NCBI RefSeq assembly: GCF_030408855.1
Contig: NZ_CP047358.1
Location: forward strand, 372,001-436,000
Direction of reading: 5' to 3'
DNA length: 64,000 nt
DNA from: Corynebacterium glaucum
Lineage (GTDB): Bacteria; Actinomycetota; Actinomycetes; Mycobacteriales; Mycobacteriaceae
Shown here: piece after piece, positions 19,308 to 28,627 of the stretch
Layout of the letters: each line of letters starts with the position of its first letter
Numbering within the stretch: the first letter of the stretch is position 1
The notes under the pieces: generated by a model
The model's database searches: none
Seen by the model: the letters and a program-made list of their open reading frames with translations, nothing else
Told to the model about the DNA's origin: nothing
Made by a program: the position numbers and the translations under genes

Positions 19308-20912
19308 GTGAATTCCCGTAATCGACGCCGTGCGCGCAGCCGCTGGCGTGCATTTCAATCCGCTGTTATCACCGTCGCTGCGGCGGGTCTACTCGCTGGC
19401 TGTTCTCAAGGCGCGGGTGCGGTTCCAGAGGCTGATGTGGTGGAGCTCCAGCCGAAGGATCTCGCGTCTCGGGTAGCGGTGAGCGCGAGCGTCGACTCCA
19501 AGGAAGTCGTCGCCCTCACGACCACGCTGACCGGAGCCGTGACCGAAATCGACGTGCATGTCGGTCAACCGGTGCAAGAGGGCCAGGTTGTTGCACGGCT
19601 CGACACCTCCCAGCTGCAGCGGGATCTGGAGGCGCAGCGTGCGGATCGGCTCACCTCAGATGCGTCCGCGCAGAACGAGATCGAGCGGGCCCAGCAGCAG
19701 CTGCAGCAACAGCAAGATGCGCTCAACAGTGGCCTCAACGGGAACATCGTGCAGGCACAGTCCGCACAACGTGAGGCGCAGGCTCAGTACGACGAGGCGC
19801 AGGCTGTGTTCGACCAACGCGTAGCTGAGGTCCAGGGTGGTCACGACCCGGCACTTCTCGAGCAGGGGCAAGCCGTGGAAGCGGCCCGTCGTAACCTAGA
19901 CGCTGTTGCAATGGAGTCTGTGCGCGCCAACCTTGCCACCCACCTCGCAGCCCTGGCTGAGCAGCCGGATCAAATCAGCCCGGTGCTCGGAATCCTTGAA
20001 TCCGACGACAAATACGTAAGCGCGGAACGTGACCTGGAGACCGCCCAGCAGGGATTTGAACACGCGCTTTTCGCGGTCGATGCAGATCTAGCGGCGAAAC
20101 AGCGCGCCGTCGCTCAAGCTTTTAATGCCAGGTCAGAGGCCGACCTTGGGGTAGAGGTAGCGCGTTTTGCCGCCCAGCAGCAGCTGGACACCAGCGCCTC
20201 CGGAGTCGACCAAGCACGCCGTGTCCGCGATGCTTCGCAGCAGGCGGCAGCTATCGCAGAGAGCAAGCTCAACATCGACATCCAGTCGGGGGAGGTGCGA
20301 GCGCCGGTGAACGGGGTGGTCACAGAAGTCATCGCCGAGCGGGGCAAGGCAGCCTCAGGCCACCTGCTCACTGTCGCCGACCCGAAGAAGCTCGTGCTCA
20401 ACGCCAATGTCAACGAGGTCGACTCCGGCCGGGTGTCGGCAGGCGACGAGGTCACGTTCACCACCCCAAGCACGGGAACGAAGCAGTTCCGCGGACGGGT
20501 CACCGAGGTTTCGCCGGTAGCAGCGAAAGCCTCGTCCGCCACTGAAGGACCGAACACAGCGCCGGCGCGCCCGGAGTTCCCAGTTTCCATCGAGGTCGTC
20601 GGCGATACCGAGGGTCTGCGTATCGGTGGATCCGCGAAGGTGCAGATCACCACTGGCACGTCAAAAGACACTCTCACGGTGCCTCGCGAAGCGGTGATTG
20701 ACGATAACGGCAAGTACTCCATCCTCACCCTCCGCGAAGTTGAGGGGGGAAAGCAGGAGTTTGAAATCCAGGAGTCCGAGGTGCAACTCGGCATCGTCAC
20801 CGATCTGGAAGCTGAAGTCCTCGGCGTCTCCGAGGGAACGCGCGTGCTGCGGTCCCCGGGTGAGTATCGCGATCGTGTGGGGGAGCGAGTCGCGTTGGAC
20901 GCTCCGCGATGA
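19308..20912 (+). CDS. MacA-like periplasmic adaptor lipoprotein
   Basis: The 534-residue protein belongs to the HlyD/MacA membrane-fusion family. It has a basic N-terminus, a lipoprotein signal ending LLAGC (28-32), a biotinyl-lipoyl-like half with TLTGAVTEIDVHVGQPVQEG (about 70-90), a long Gln/Ala-rich coiled coil (about 100-310) and the second lipoyl half with IQSGEVRAPVNGVVTEVIAERG. A beta-barrel and membrane-proximal region follow. The GTG at 19308 lies only 6 nt behind the -10-like TAGGCT (19296-19301), so the mRNA is probably leaderless. It overlaps the permease gene by 4 nt. Such adaptors join MacB-type ABC exporters; the substrate is unknown. Confidence 0.88.
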   Translation: MNSRNRRRARSRWRAFQSAVITVAAAGLLAGCSQGAGAVPEADVVELQPKDLASRVAVSASVDSKEVVALTTTLTGAVTEIDVHVGQPVQEGQVVARLDTSQLQRDLEAQRADRLTSDASAQNEIERAQQQLQQQQDALNSGLNGNIVQAQSAQREAQAQYDEAQAVFDQRVAEVQGGHDPALLEQGQAVEAARRNLDAVAMESVRANLATHLAALAEQPDQISPVLGILESDDKYVSAERDLETAQQGFEHALFAVDADLAAKQRAVAQAFNARSEADLGVEVARFAAQQQLDTSASGVDQARRVRDASQQAAAIAESKLNIDIQSGEVRAPVNGVVTEVIAERGKAASGHLLTVADPKKLVLNANVNEVDSGRVSAGDEVTFTTPSTGTKQFRGRVTEVSPVAAKASSATEGPNTAPARPEFPVSIEVVGDTEGLRIGGSAKVQITTGTSKDTLTVPREAVIDDNGKYSILTLREVEGGKQEFEIQESEVQLGIVTDLEAEVLGVSEGTRVLRSPGEYRDRVGERVALDAPR

Positions 20913-22171
20913 ACCCGCGCGAAGCTGTCAGACTCGCGGCGACCAGCCTGCGGGCGAACAGAATGCGTTCGGTCCTCACACTGCTCGGCGTGATCATCGG
21001 TATTGCCGCAGTGATTGCCATCATGTCGCTGGGCAAGTCCATGCAGGTCATGCTCGAGCAAGATCTCGAGAGCTTCGGGCTTAACGACGTCAACGTTCAG
21101 GTCCAGGCCCGTGAAACTGTCGACGGCGCGGAGAACATGTACTCGTTTGAGGACGTGCCAGATTCAGCACTGATCACCCCGGAGATGATCGATGAGCTGG
21201 CTGCGCTGGTGAGCGATCGCGCGCAAGGTGTGGCGGTGCAGGGCGGGAGCGCGAACGGACGCATCACCCGTGGGCTAACCGAAGGCCGGGCCCGCATCGA
21301 CTTCGTCAACGCGGACTTTCTGGAACTGCAGCGGCTGCACATGACGGGCGGTCGTTTGCTCAGTGCGGACGACGTCTCAAGTGAGCGGAGCGTGGCAGTG
21401 GCTTCCCCGCAGCTCGTCGACAAGTACTTCAACGGCGATCCTGCAGCAGCGATCGGTGCCGACATTGATGTGGAAGTGGAGGGCCGCTACGTCCCGCTGC
21501 AGATTGTGGGCACGTACGGCAAGGACCCTGATGCGTCGATGTTCGTTCAAGAGCAAGACGACGCGCAGGTCTATGTGCCGCACACCATGCAACCGCGGAT
21601 GAGCGCGACCCCCTTGCAGGGGTTCCGGGATATTCAAGTGCGCGCGGCACCGCCGACCACCACTGACCAACTCGCAGCGGACGTCGAAGCGTGGGCGCAG
21701 CGTGCTTACGCCGATGATCCGGATTACACCGCGAAGGTGCTGAACACGAAGGCGGAGATTGACCAGGTCAACCAGCAAATGGCCACGACGAGCCTGATCG
21801 TGTCCGCAATCGGAGGCATCTCGCTGCTGGTCGGTGGCATCGGCGTCATGAACATCATGCTGGTATCCGTTACTGAACGCACCAAGGAAATTGGCATCCG
21901 GAAAGCTCTTGGCGCGACACGGCGTGCGATCCGCGCGCAGTTTGTCACTGAGGCCATGATGATCTGCCTCGTCGGCGGAATTATGGGCGTCGTGCTTGGA
22001 GGTGCGATCGGGCTCGCGAGTACAAATGCAATGGGCAAGATGGTGCTGCCGCCGGTGGACTCCATTGTGATTGCGCTGCTGTTTTCACTGGCGATCGGTC
22101 TATTCTTCGGCATCTACCCCGCGAACCGCGCCGCCCGCCTGCATCCGATCGAAGCGCTGCGTCACGAATAG
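20909..22171 (+). CDS. MacB-like ABC transporter permease (FtsX fold), no ATPase domain
   Basis: The 420-residue protein has one N-terminal membrane helix (about 19-41), a large extracytoplasmic MacB-PCD-like domain (about 45-280) and three C-terminal helices with the FtsX-family signature GVMNIMLVSVTERTKEIGIRKALGA. MacB itself carries an N-terminal ATPase, and actinobacterial systems usually have adaptor, ATPase and permease genes together. Here the permease starts inside the adaptor's stop codon and no ATPase gene is next to it. The partner must be encoded elsewhere, or the pair may be non-functional. It ends 26 bp before glmS. Confidence 0.9.
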   Translation: MNPREAVRLAATSLRANRMRSVLTLLGVIIGIAAVIAIMSLGKSMQVMLEQDLESFGLNDVNVQVQARETVDGAENMYSFEDVPDSALITPEMIDELAALVSDRAQGVAVQGGSANGRITRGLTEGRARIDFVNADFLELQRLHMTGGRLLSADDVSSERSVAVASPQLVDKYFNGDPAAAIGADIDVEVEGRYVPLQIVGTYGKDPDASMFVQEQDDAQVYVPHTMQPRMSATPLQGFRDIQVRAAPPTTTDQLAADVEAWAQRAYADDPDYTAKVLNTKAEIDQVNQQMATTSLIVSAIGGISLLVGGIGVMNIMLVSVTERTKEIGIRKALGATRRAIRAQFVTEAMMICLVGGIMGVVLGGAIGLASTNAMGKMVLPPVDSIVIALLFSLAIGLFFGIYPANRAARLHPIEALRHE

Positions 22172-22184
22172 CGGCGAACGGCAG

Positions 22185-22190
22185 TACAAT
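22185..22190 (+). promoter_or_regulatory. -10 element of a leaderless glmS transcript
   Basis: TACAAT ends 7 nt before the glmS ATG at 22198, so transcription should start at or next to the start codon. No strong -35 is visible 17 bp upstream. No glmS ribozyme is possible in this spacing. Confidence 0.6.
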
Positions 22191-22197
22191 TCCGCCC

Positions 22198-24054
22198 ATG
22201 TGTGGAATCGTTGGATACGTCGGCAATGAGCGCGACGCCAAGAATGTGATCATCGAGGGCCTGCGCAGGCTGGAGTACCGCGGATACGACTCCGCTGGTG
22301 TGGCTGTGGCGCAGGACGGCGCGATTGAATACCGCAAGAAAGCGGGCAAAGTTGCAGATCTCGAGGCGGCGATTGAGGCCGCTCCACTCGACAAATCCGC
22401 ACTCGGCATTGGACACACGCGCTGGGCAACGCACGGTGGCCCAAGCGACGTAAACGCCCACCCACATGTCGTTGGCGGCGACAAGCTCGCGGTGGTGCAC
22501 AACGGCATCATCGAAAACTTTTCGACGCTGCGCGCAGAGCTTGAGGCGAAGGGGTACAACTTCGTTTCCGAGACCGACACCGAGGTTGCCGGTACCTTGC
22601 TGCTGGAGGTGTACAACACCGAAGCTGACGGCGACTTGACCCGCGCGATGCAACTGACCGCGCAGCGCCTGGAAGGTGCTTTCACCCTGCTGGCCATCCA
22701 CGCCGATCACCCAGACAGGATTGTGGCGGCGCGGTGGAACTCCCCGTTGGTCATCGGAGCAGGTGAAGGGGAGAACTTCCTCAGCTCTGACGTGTCCGGC
22801 TTCATCGAATTCACGCGCGACGCGGTAGAGCTGGACAACGGTCAAATTGTTACCCTCACTGCCGACGGGTACGAGGTGACCACGTTCGACGGGGAAGCCG
22901 CCGAAGGCAAGCCGTTCCGTGTGGAGTGGGATGTGACCGCGGCGGAAAAGGGCGGTTTCAACTCCTTCATGGAAAAGGAAATCTTCGACCAGCCATCTGC
23001 TGTGCGCGACACCCTCTACGGACGTTTCAACGAAGAAGGTGCGCTGACGCTCGATGAGCTTCGGATTAATGAGGCGCTTCTGCGCAGCGTGAACAAGATC
23101 ATCATCGTCGCCTGCGGTACCGCCGCATATGCGGGACAGGTGGCGCGTTACGCCATCGAGCACTGGTGCCGCATTCCGACGGAGGTCGAGCTGGCCCACG
23201 AGTTCCGCTACCGCGACCCGATTGTGGACCAGCAGACCCTCGTTGTGGCAGTGAGCCAGTCCGGCGAGACGATGGACACGCTCATGGCAGTGCGTCACGC
23301 GCGCGAACAGGGTGCGAAGGTGATCGCGATCTGCAATACCGTCGGCGCTTCGATCCCGCGCGAGGCGGATGCGGTGCTGTACACCTACGCCGGCCCGGAA
23401 ATTGCAGTGGCGTCGACGAAGGCGTTCATTTCCCAGATTGTCGCCGCGTACTTGCTCGCGCTGTATCTGGCGCAGGTGCGGGGCAACAAGTTCGCGGATG
23501 AGATCCGCGGCATCATTGCGGAGCTGCAGGAAATGCCCGACAAGCTGCAAACATTGCTGGATAACGCGGATGAAATCAAGCAGCTGGGGCAGGACCTAGC
23601 GAATTCGAAATCGGTGCTGTTCCTCGGCCGCCACGTTGGCTTCCCCGTCGCTCTCGAAGGCGCCCTCAAGCTGAAAGAGGTAGCGTACCTACACTCCGAG
23701 GGCTTCGCGGCGGGCGAACTCAAGCACGGTCCGATCGCACTAGTGGAGGAGGGCCAACCGGTGTTTGTGATCGTGCCGTCCAAGGGCTCGCGTCACAACC
23801 TGCACGCCAAAGTCGTTTCCAACATCCAAGAGGTTCGCGCTCGCGGGGCAGTGACCATTGTCATTGCGGAGGAGGGCGATGAAGACGTCGTGGAGTTTGC
23901 CAACCACGTCATCCGGATTCCGGAGTCGGCTGGGCTCATGCAGCCGATCTTGTCGACGGTCCCGCTGCAGCTGTTTGCCTGCTCGGTGGCCGAGGCCCGC
24001 GGTTTGAACGTGGACCAACCCCGTAACCTGGCGAAGTCCGTCACTGTGGAGTAG
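22198..24054 (+). CDS. glmS: Glutamine-fructose-6-phosphate aminotransferase
   Basis: GlmS makes glucosamine-6-phosphate from fructose-6-phosphate and glutamine, the first step to UDP-GlcNAc and peptidoglycan. The 618-residue protein is full length. It starts MCGIVGYVG with the Ntn nucleophile Cys as residue 2 and shows the glutaminase motifs RGYDSAG and GIGHTRWATHG. It has two SIS domains (VACGTAAYAG, AVSQSGETMDT; FLGRHVGFPVALEGALKLKE) and ends DQPRNLAKSVTVE. The ATG is fixed by the catalytic Cys2. The mRNA is probably leaderless. The 3' end overlaps the convergent fructokinase gene by 14 bp. Confidence 0.98.
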   Translation: MCGIVGYVGNERDAKNVIIEGLRRLEYRGYDSAGVAVAQDGAIEYRKKAGKVADLEAAIEAAPLDKSALGIGHTRWATHGGPSDVNAHPHVVGGDKLAVVHNGIIENFSTLRAELEAKGYNFVSETDTEVAGTLLLEVYNTEADGDLTRAMQLTAQRLEGAFTLLAIHADHPDRIVAARWNSPLVIGAGEGENFLSSDVSGFIEFTRDAVELDNGQIVTLTADGYEVTTFDGEAAEGKPFRVEWDVTAAEKGGFNSFMEKEIFDQPSAVRDTLYGRFNEEGALTLDELRINEALLRSVNKIIIVACGTAAYAGQVARYAIEHWCRIPTEVELAHEFRYRDPIVDQQTLVVAVSQSGETMDTLMAVRHAREQGAKVIAICNTVGASIPREADAVLYTYAGPEIAVASTKAFISQIVAAYLLALYLAQVRGNKFADEIRGIIAELQEMPDKLQTLLDNADEIKQLGQDLANSKSVLFLGRHVGFPVALEGALKLKEVAYLHSEGFAAGELKHGPIALVEEGQPVFVIVPSKGSRHNLHAKVVSNIQEVRARGAVTIVIAEEGDEDVVEFANHVIRIPESAGLMQPILSTVPLQLFACSVAEARGLNVDQPRNLAKSVTVE

Positions 24055-24928
24055 TGGCTGCAGCCAGCACTTCTTGGTGGGTCGGGGTATCGGCACCGGT
24101 ACGTGAAACTGTGATCGCGGCAGCGGTGGCGGCAAACCGCAGGATCTCGTCCCATTCGGATTCATCGAGCGCCAGAAGCGCGTCCCGATCGAGTTCGCGG
24201 ATGTCGAACTGGTGGACAAGGGCCGCCATGATGGTGTCGCCGGCACCGATGGTATCGGCGACGGTGACGCGCGGCGCCTCGACACGGAGCGTGCCAAATG
24301 GGGCGCGGACTTGGAGGCCGTTGGATCCGAGAGTGGTCACCACAATTGGCACGTGTGAGGTGTCTCCGAGAAAGCCCACTTCTTCGTCCGACAGCTTCAG
24401 CACGGTCACGGATTCCAGCATGCCGCGCAGGAATAGGCGGTGCTTCTGCGATGCGAACGCCGGGCGAATATTCGGGTCCAAACCCACAACAGCGCCCAAA
24501 CGGGCGGAAGCTTCGGCGGCTTCCGCGTATCGCTGCGCCCCCGGCTCTAACGCGAGCGACAGCGTGCCAAAGACTGCGAAACCTTCAGCTACCGGCGTGG
24601 GCTGTGCCAGCCGATCGGCTGTTCCGTCGACATAGAAGGTGTATTCGGCGGAGCCGTCTTCACGCAGTGCCGCGACGGCCAGGGTGGTCGGTTCGACTCC
24701 GGTTTGGCATTTGGAAACGTCCACGTGGGCGTCGATAAGCGATTGCTCGAGCAACCTTCCGAATGCGTCGCTGGAGAGCCGGGACTGGAACGCGACCTCC
24801 GAGCCGAGTCGCCCCAGCGCTCGTGCGACATTGAACGGCCCGCCGCCGAGTGCTGGCTGCAGCTTCGCCAGGGGCTCGGTGTTCTCCGGCACGAGATCGA
24901 CCAGCGCTTCGCCATACACAGTAATCAC
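24041..24928 (-). CDS. scrK: PfkB-family carbohydrate kinase, probable fructokinase
   Basis: The 295-residue protein is a ribokinase/PfkB kinase. The N-terminus reads ITVYGEALVDLVP, the substrate loop LGGGPFNVARALGRLG matches the PfkB-1 signature, and the C-terminal ATP/anion-hole motif is DTIGAGDTIMAAL with the catalytic Asp. It sits divergently next to a GH32 sucrose hydrolase and a sucrose PTS, so it most likely phosphorylates the fructose released from sucrose-6-phosphate. I chose the GTG at 24928; more distal frames extend into the neighbour. Its -10-like TAGTTT overlaps that of the divergent hydrolase gene. An exact copy of the interspersed motif at 24730-24740 encodes LIDA here. Confidence 0.9.
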   Translation of the reverse strand: MITVYGEALVDLVPENTEPLAKLQPALGGGPFNVARALGRLGSEVAFQSRLSSDAFGRLLEQSLIDAHVDVSKCQTGVEPTTLAVAALREDGSAEYTFYVDGTADRLAQPTPVAEGFAVFGTLSLALEPGAQRYAEAAEASARLGAVVGLDPNIRPAFASQKHRLFLRGMLESVTVLKLSDEEVGFLGDTSHVPIVVTTLGSNGLQVRAPFGTLRVEAPRVTVADTIGAGDTIMAALVHQFDIRELDRDALLALDESEWDEILRFAATAAAITVSRTGADTPTHQEVLAAATTPQ

Positions 24929-24938
24929 ACCTTCACCG

Positions 24939-24945
24939 TAAACTA
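24939..24945. promoter_or_regulatory. Overlapping divergent -10 elements of scrK and the GH32 gene
   Basis: The 7-bp word TAAACTA reads TAAACT on the plus strand (7 nt before the GH32 ATG, leaderless) and TAGTTT on the minus strand (11 nt before the scrK GTG). The two start codons are only 23 bp apart, so polymerase cannot occupy both promoters at once. Confidence 0.5.
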
Positions 24946-24951
24946 TGGCGC

Positions 24952-26223
24952 ATGTCTTATAGGCCGAAGTTCCACCTTTCTGCGCCGCAGGGTCGTTTGA
25001 ACGATCCGAACGGCATGACACTGATCGGCGATGAGCTGCATGTGTTTTATCAGCATGACCCTGTGTTTCCGCACGCACCCAAGCGGACGGGATGGGGGCA
25101 CGCGGTGACGACACTGGGGGATGGCACTTGGCGCCACTTCCCCGACGCGCTCTACCCGGGCATGCCGTACGACGAAAACGGCTGCTATTCCGGGTCGGCG
25201 GTGGTGCACGATGGCCGCATGCGCCTGTTCTACACGGGCAACGTCAAGCGTGACGGGGTGCGCTTCACCAGCCAGAACATCGTGGACGTGGAAGACCTGC
25301 AGGGGCCGATGGGCGGGGTTTACCGTCGCCGGCCCAACAACCCGTTGATCGACGGCTCTCCGGAGGGCTACACCGCGCATTTTCGCGATCCGCACGTGTC
25401 CTTCGACCCCGATACCGGTACCTGGCGGATGGTGATCGGCGCCCAGCGGGAGCAGGAGACTGGCGCGGCGGTGCTTTACACTTCGCCCGACCTCGACAAC
25501 TGGGAGCTCGCCGGCGAGATCGAGATGATCGGGCTCAATTACAACGTGGCTTCGGCGTACATGTGGGAGTGCCCCAACTTGCTTCGCATGCGGGATCTCA
25601 CCCGCGGCGAAGACTTCGACGTGCTCGTGTTCTGCCCGCAGTTTCCCGATTCGGATCAGTGCGGCTACATCGTCGGGCGCCTGCAGGGCCTGCGTTTTGA
25701 AGTGCTCACGGATTTCACCCCGCTCGACTACGGCCATGAGTTCTACGCGCCGCAACTCGTGCCGTTTGGCCAGGGTGCACTCATGCTCGGCTGGATGGGT
25801 CTGCCGGGGCGCGACGAGACCCCCTCGCTGGAGTCGGAAGGCTGGGTTCACCAGCTCACTCTTCCGCGGGAGCTTTCGCTTATCGACGGCTCACTGCACA
25901 CCTCCCTCACGCTTCCCCAGAATCCAACCGGGATGGTTGTGGCGCGCCATGAGCTTGGCGCGGAGCCATGGTCAGCGGACTTGATTGACACTGGCGGGAA
26001 CGTCGGGGCGAGGCTGCAATGGCAGCCTTCAGCTCATGGGTCGCACACCCTGTCGCTTGCCGTCAACGGGTTGATGCGGTGGGCACACTGCGACGCAGGT
26101 GAGTTGGTGTTCACTGCGGACGGGGCCGCGGTGGAACTGACTGCAGGGGGTGGGGAAGTGGCGTTCTCCTCGGCAGTGTTCCCACAAAACGGGCATGAAT
26201 GGAAAGAGCTGCGAGTGAACTAG
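24952..26223 (+). CDS. Glycoside hydrolase family 32, sucrose-6-phosphate hydrolase
   Basis: GH32 enzymes split sucrose or sucrose-6-phosphate into glucose(-6-P) and fructose. The 423-residue intracellular protein has the nucleophile block GRLNDPNGM (about 14-22), the transition-state-stabiliser block FRDPHVSFD and the acid/base block WECPNL, followed by the five-bladed propeller and a C-terminal beta-sandwich. There is no signal peptide, which favours the phosphorylated substrate delivered by the PTS encoded next door. It starts at an ATG 7 nt after TAAACT. An exact interspersed motif copy (25878-25888) encodes LIDG. Confidence 0.92.
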   Translation: MSYRPKFHLSAPQGRLNDPNGMTLIGDELHVFYQHDPVFPHAPKRTGWGHAVTTLGDGTWRHFPDALYPGMPYDENGCYSGSAVVHDGRMRLFYTGNVKRDGVRFTSQNIVDVEDLQGPMGGVYRRRPNNPLIDGSPEGYTAHFRDPHVSFDPDTGTWRMVIGAQREQETGAAVLYTSPDLDNWELAGEIEMIGLNYNVASAYMWECPNLLRMRDLTRGEDFDVLVFCPQFPDSDQCGYIVGRLQGLRFEVLTDFTPLDYGHEFYAPQLVPFGQGALMLGWMGLPGRDETPSLESEGWVHQLTLPRELSLIDGSLHTSLTLPQNPTGMVVARHELGAEPWSADLIDTGGNVGARLQWQPSAHGSHTLSLAVNGLMRWAHCDAGELVFTADGAAVELTAGGGEVAFSSAVFPQNGHEWKELRVN

Positions 26224-26279
26224 CCAACAAACGGGCATAAACTGCGAAAAATTGTGCCTGCAAATGTTTGACTGGTTCC

Positions 26280-28298
26280 ATGGAACACCGTGATGTAGCG
26301 AAGCGAGTCATCACCGCCGTGGGGGGTGAGGAAAACATCGTGGGCGCGGCGCACTGTGCGACGCGACTGCGCATGGTGCTCAAAGATTCGGGCATCGTTG
26401 ATACCGCCGCGCTGGACAACGATCCGGATCTCAAGGGCACCTTTGAAACCGGCGGAATGTACCAGATCATCGTCGGACCGGGTGACGTTGACTTGGTCTT
26501 CGATGAAATGGACAAGATGACCGCGAAGAACATCGCGGTATCCACCGAGGAACTCAAAGGTGTCGCGACGAACCAGGGCAACTGGTTCACCCGCGCAATC
26601 AAGGTCCTCGCCGACATCTTCGTGCCGCTGATCCCGATCCTTGTCGGCGTCGGCCTACTTATGGCGCTGAACAACGTGCTCACTGCAGAAGGGTTGTTCG
26701 GCGAGAACTCGCTCGTGCAGATGTTCCCGCAAATCCAGGGGCTCTCCGAGATCATCAACGTGCTCGCATCTGCGCCGTTCGCGTTCCTGCCTGTGCTCGT
26801 CGGTTACTCGGCGACAAAGCGTTTCGGTGGCAACGAGTATCTCGGCGCCGGCATCGGCATGGCGATGGTGCATCCCGCACTGGTGAACGGCTACGACGTC
26901 GGTGTCGCCGCCGCGAATGGGGAGCTGCCGTACTGGGACCTGTTCGGGCTTCCCGTTGCGCAAGCTGGATACCAGGGAGCTGTGCTCCCGGTGCTCGCGG
27001 TTGCGTGGATCCTGGCCACTATTGAGAAGTGGTTCCACCGCCGCCTCAAAGGCACCGTCGACTTCCTGGTCACACCACTGGCAACGCTGCTCATCACCGG
27101 TTTCATCACGTTCATTGCCGTTGGCCCCGCAATGCGCTGGCTCAGTGACCTCCTCATTACCGGGCTGTCCACCCTCTACGAGACTGGTGGTCCAATCGGC
27201 GGATTCATCTTCGGCCTGGTGTACTCGCCGATCGTGATCACCGGCCTGCACCAATCCTTCCCGCCAATCGAGCTGGAGCTGTTCAACCAAGGCGGATCCT
27301 TCATCTTCGCTACCGCCTCGATGGCCAACATTGCTCAAGGCGCGGTCGCGCTCGCTGTTGCCGCGTTGACCAAGAACGAAAAGCTCAAGGGCTTGGCAAC
27401 CTCAGCTGGTACTCCGGCACTCTTCGGCATCACTGAACCTGCAATCTTCGGTGTCAACCTTCGCCTCCGGTGGCCGTTCTTCATCGGGATGGGTGCCGCG
27501 GGCATCGGCGGCATGCTGATCGCGCTGTTCGACGTTAAAGCCGTGGCCTTGGGTGCCGCTGGTTTCATCGGCGTGGTATCGATTCGCAGCACCGACGTTC
27601 CAACCTTCTTGGTTCTGTGCGTGGTGACCTTCGTGATCGCCTTCGCCGCCGCATACGCCTACGGTCGATACCTCATCGCCCGCCAGGGCACGATCGATCC
27701 GGATTCGCCCGATGACGTTCGCGCCGATGAGGCAGCTGCGGCGACGCTGCACGAAGCTTCTGAGAACGCACTGCGTGTGGCCTCGCCGCTCACGGGTAAA
27801 GCAATGTCGCTTTCGGACGTGTCGGACCCGATGTTCGCACAGTCCAAGTTGGGGGAGGGCGTGGCCATCCATCCGTCGATAGGCGAACTTCGCTCTCCGA
27901 TTGACGGCAAGGTTGCGGTGACCTTCCCCTCCGGCCATGCGTACGCAATCCGAGGCAAAGGTTCCGACGGAAAGAATGTGGACGTGCTGATGCATATTGG
28001 CTTCGACACCGTGAACCTCAAGGGGAAGCATTTCACTGCGCATGTGGACAAGGGCGACGAGGTGGAAGCCGGTACTTTGCTGGCGACGTTTGATATCGGA
28101 GCGATCGAGGCTGCTGGGTACGAGGTGACCACTCCGGTTGTTGTCTCGAACACGAAGAAAGTCGGCCAGATCGCACCGTCGCTGCTTCTGCCTGCTGAGA
28201 TCACCACGGGCGAAGAACTCTTCAGCGTTGAACCGAAGACGGAGGAACCGGTCGCGACGGGCGAACCGGCCGCAGGTTCGACCGTCGTCGAGCCCTAA
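26280..28298 (+). CDS. ptsS: PTS sucrose-type EIIBCA permease
   Basis: This 672-residue membrane permease takes up and phosphorylates a sugar, most likely sucrose. Domains run in the order B-C-A. EIIB starts [20 protein letters not shown] with the phosphorylated Cys26 in [16 protein letters not shown] (about 100-460) has ten or so hydrophobic segments and [23 protein letters not shown] (about 500-640) has [16 protein letters not shown] with the phosphorylated His. The ATG at 26280 matches the domain start; the TTG 12 bp upstream has no ribosome binding site advantage. A -10-like TAAACT lies at 26238-26243. The C-terminus is a Glu/Pro/Ala tail. The domain order and neighbours match corynebacterial PtsS. 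Confidence 0.92.
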   Translation: MEHRDVAKRVITAVGGEENIVGAAHCATRLRMVLKDSGIVDTAALDNDPDLKGTFETGGMYQIIVGPGDVDLVFDEMDKMTAKNIAVSTEELKGVATNQGNWFTRAIKVLADIFVPLIPILVGVGLLMALNNVLTAEGLFGENSLVQMFPQIQGLSEIINVLASAPFAFLPVLVGYSATKRFGGNEYLGAGIGMAMVHPALVNGYDVGVAAANGELPYWDLFGLPVAQAGYQGAVLPVLAVAWILATIEKWFHRRLKGTVDFLVTPLATLLITGFITFIAVGPAMRWLSDLLITGLSTLYETGGPIGGFIFGLVYSPIVITGLHQSFPPIELELFNQGGSFIFATASMANIAQGAVALAVAALTKNEKLKGLATSAGTPALFGITEPAIFGVNLRLRWPFFIGMGAAGIGGMLIALFDVKAVALGAAGFIGVVSIRSTDVPTFLVLCVVTFVIAFAAAYAYGRYLIARQGTIDPDSPDDVRADEAAAATLHEASENALRVASPLTGKAMSLSDVSDPMFAQSKLGEGVAIHPSIGELRSPIDGKVAVTFPSGHAYAIRGKGSDGKNVDVLMHIGFDTVNLKGKHFTAHVDKGDEVEAGTLLATFDIGAIEAAGYEVTTPVVVSNTKKVGQIAPSLLLPAEITTGEELFSVEPKTEEPVATGEPAAGSTVVEP

Positions 28299-28326
28299 TC
28301 TTGGGCAATTAAGCCTGGACAGTAAG

Positions 28327-28357
28327 AAATCCCGCAGCGACGTGCTGCGGGATTTCG
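28327..28357 (+). terminator. Stem-loop terminator after the sucrose PTS gene
   Basis: A perfect 12-bp stem (28327-28338 with 28344-28355) and a 5-nt loop follow the stop by 28 nt. The T-tract is short (ATTTCGTGTTT). Confidence 0.75.
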
Positions 28358-28401
28358 TGTTTGGCCGCTTCAAAGGCTCACCGGCTTTCGCCGGTGTTGC
28401 C

Positions 28402-28482
28402 TCAGCGGAGCCAGCGCTGTGCGACGGAGAACGCGTACGCGATCGAGTTGATGAAGCTAGCGAGGCTGGAGCCGTAGATCAT
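28402..28482 (-). CDS. Candidate 26-residue amphipathic peptide
   Basis: The frame reads ATG at 28482 to TGA at 28402 and encodes 26 residues starting MIYGSSLASF and ending QRWLR. A ribosome binding site AAAGGTGA lies 6 nt before the ATG. A perfect 7-bp hairpin with a GAAA-type tetraloop (28382-28399) lies just after the stop. Hydrophobic residues (Y3, L7, F10/I11, I14, F18, A21, L25) fall on one face of a helix, with a basic C-terminal end. No other gene explains the 274 bp between the PTS gene and thiD. It resembles small membrane-active or porin-like corynebacterial peptides only in general character; I know no specific homologue. Confidence 0.45.
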   Translation of the reverse strand: MIYGSSLASFINSIAYAFSVAQRWLR

Positions 28483-28627
28483 GGGAATCACCTTTCAGAT
28501 TGGGGAATGGATCGAACTGTCAGTTGCCGGTGTCGGCCTCCGCAGTCACACGTGGAATGCGGAAGCTGGCGTCAAGGTTCCCCAAGAAAAGACAAAACTT
28601 TTCCGTTGCCCGCTGATGTTTGGCGAT

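Noticed and set aside
22172..22197. glmS ribozyme or other riboswitch before glmS
   Set aside because: Only 26 bp separate the genes and a -10 element occupies them.
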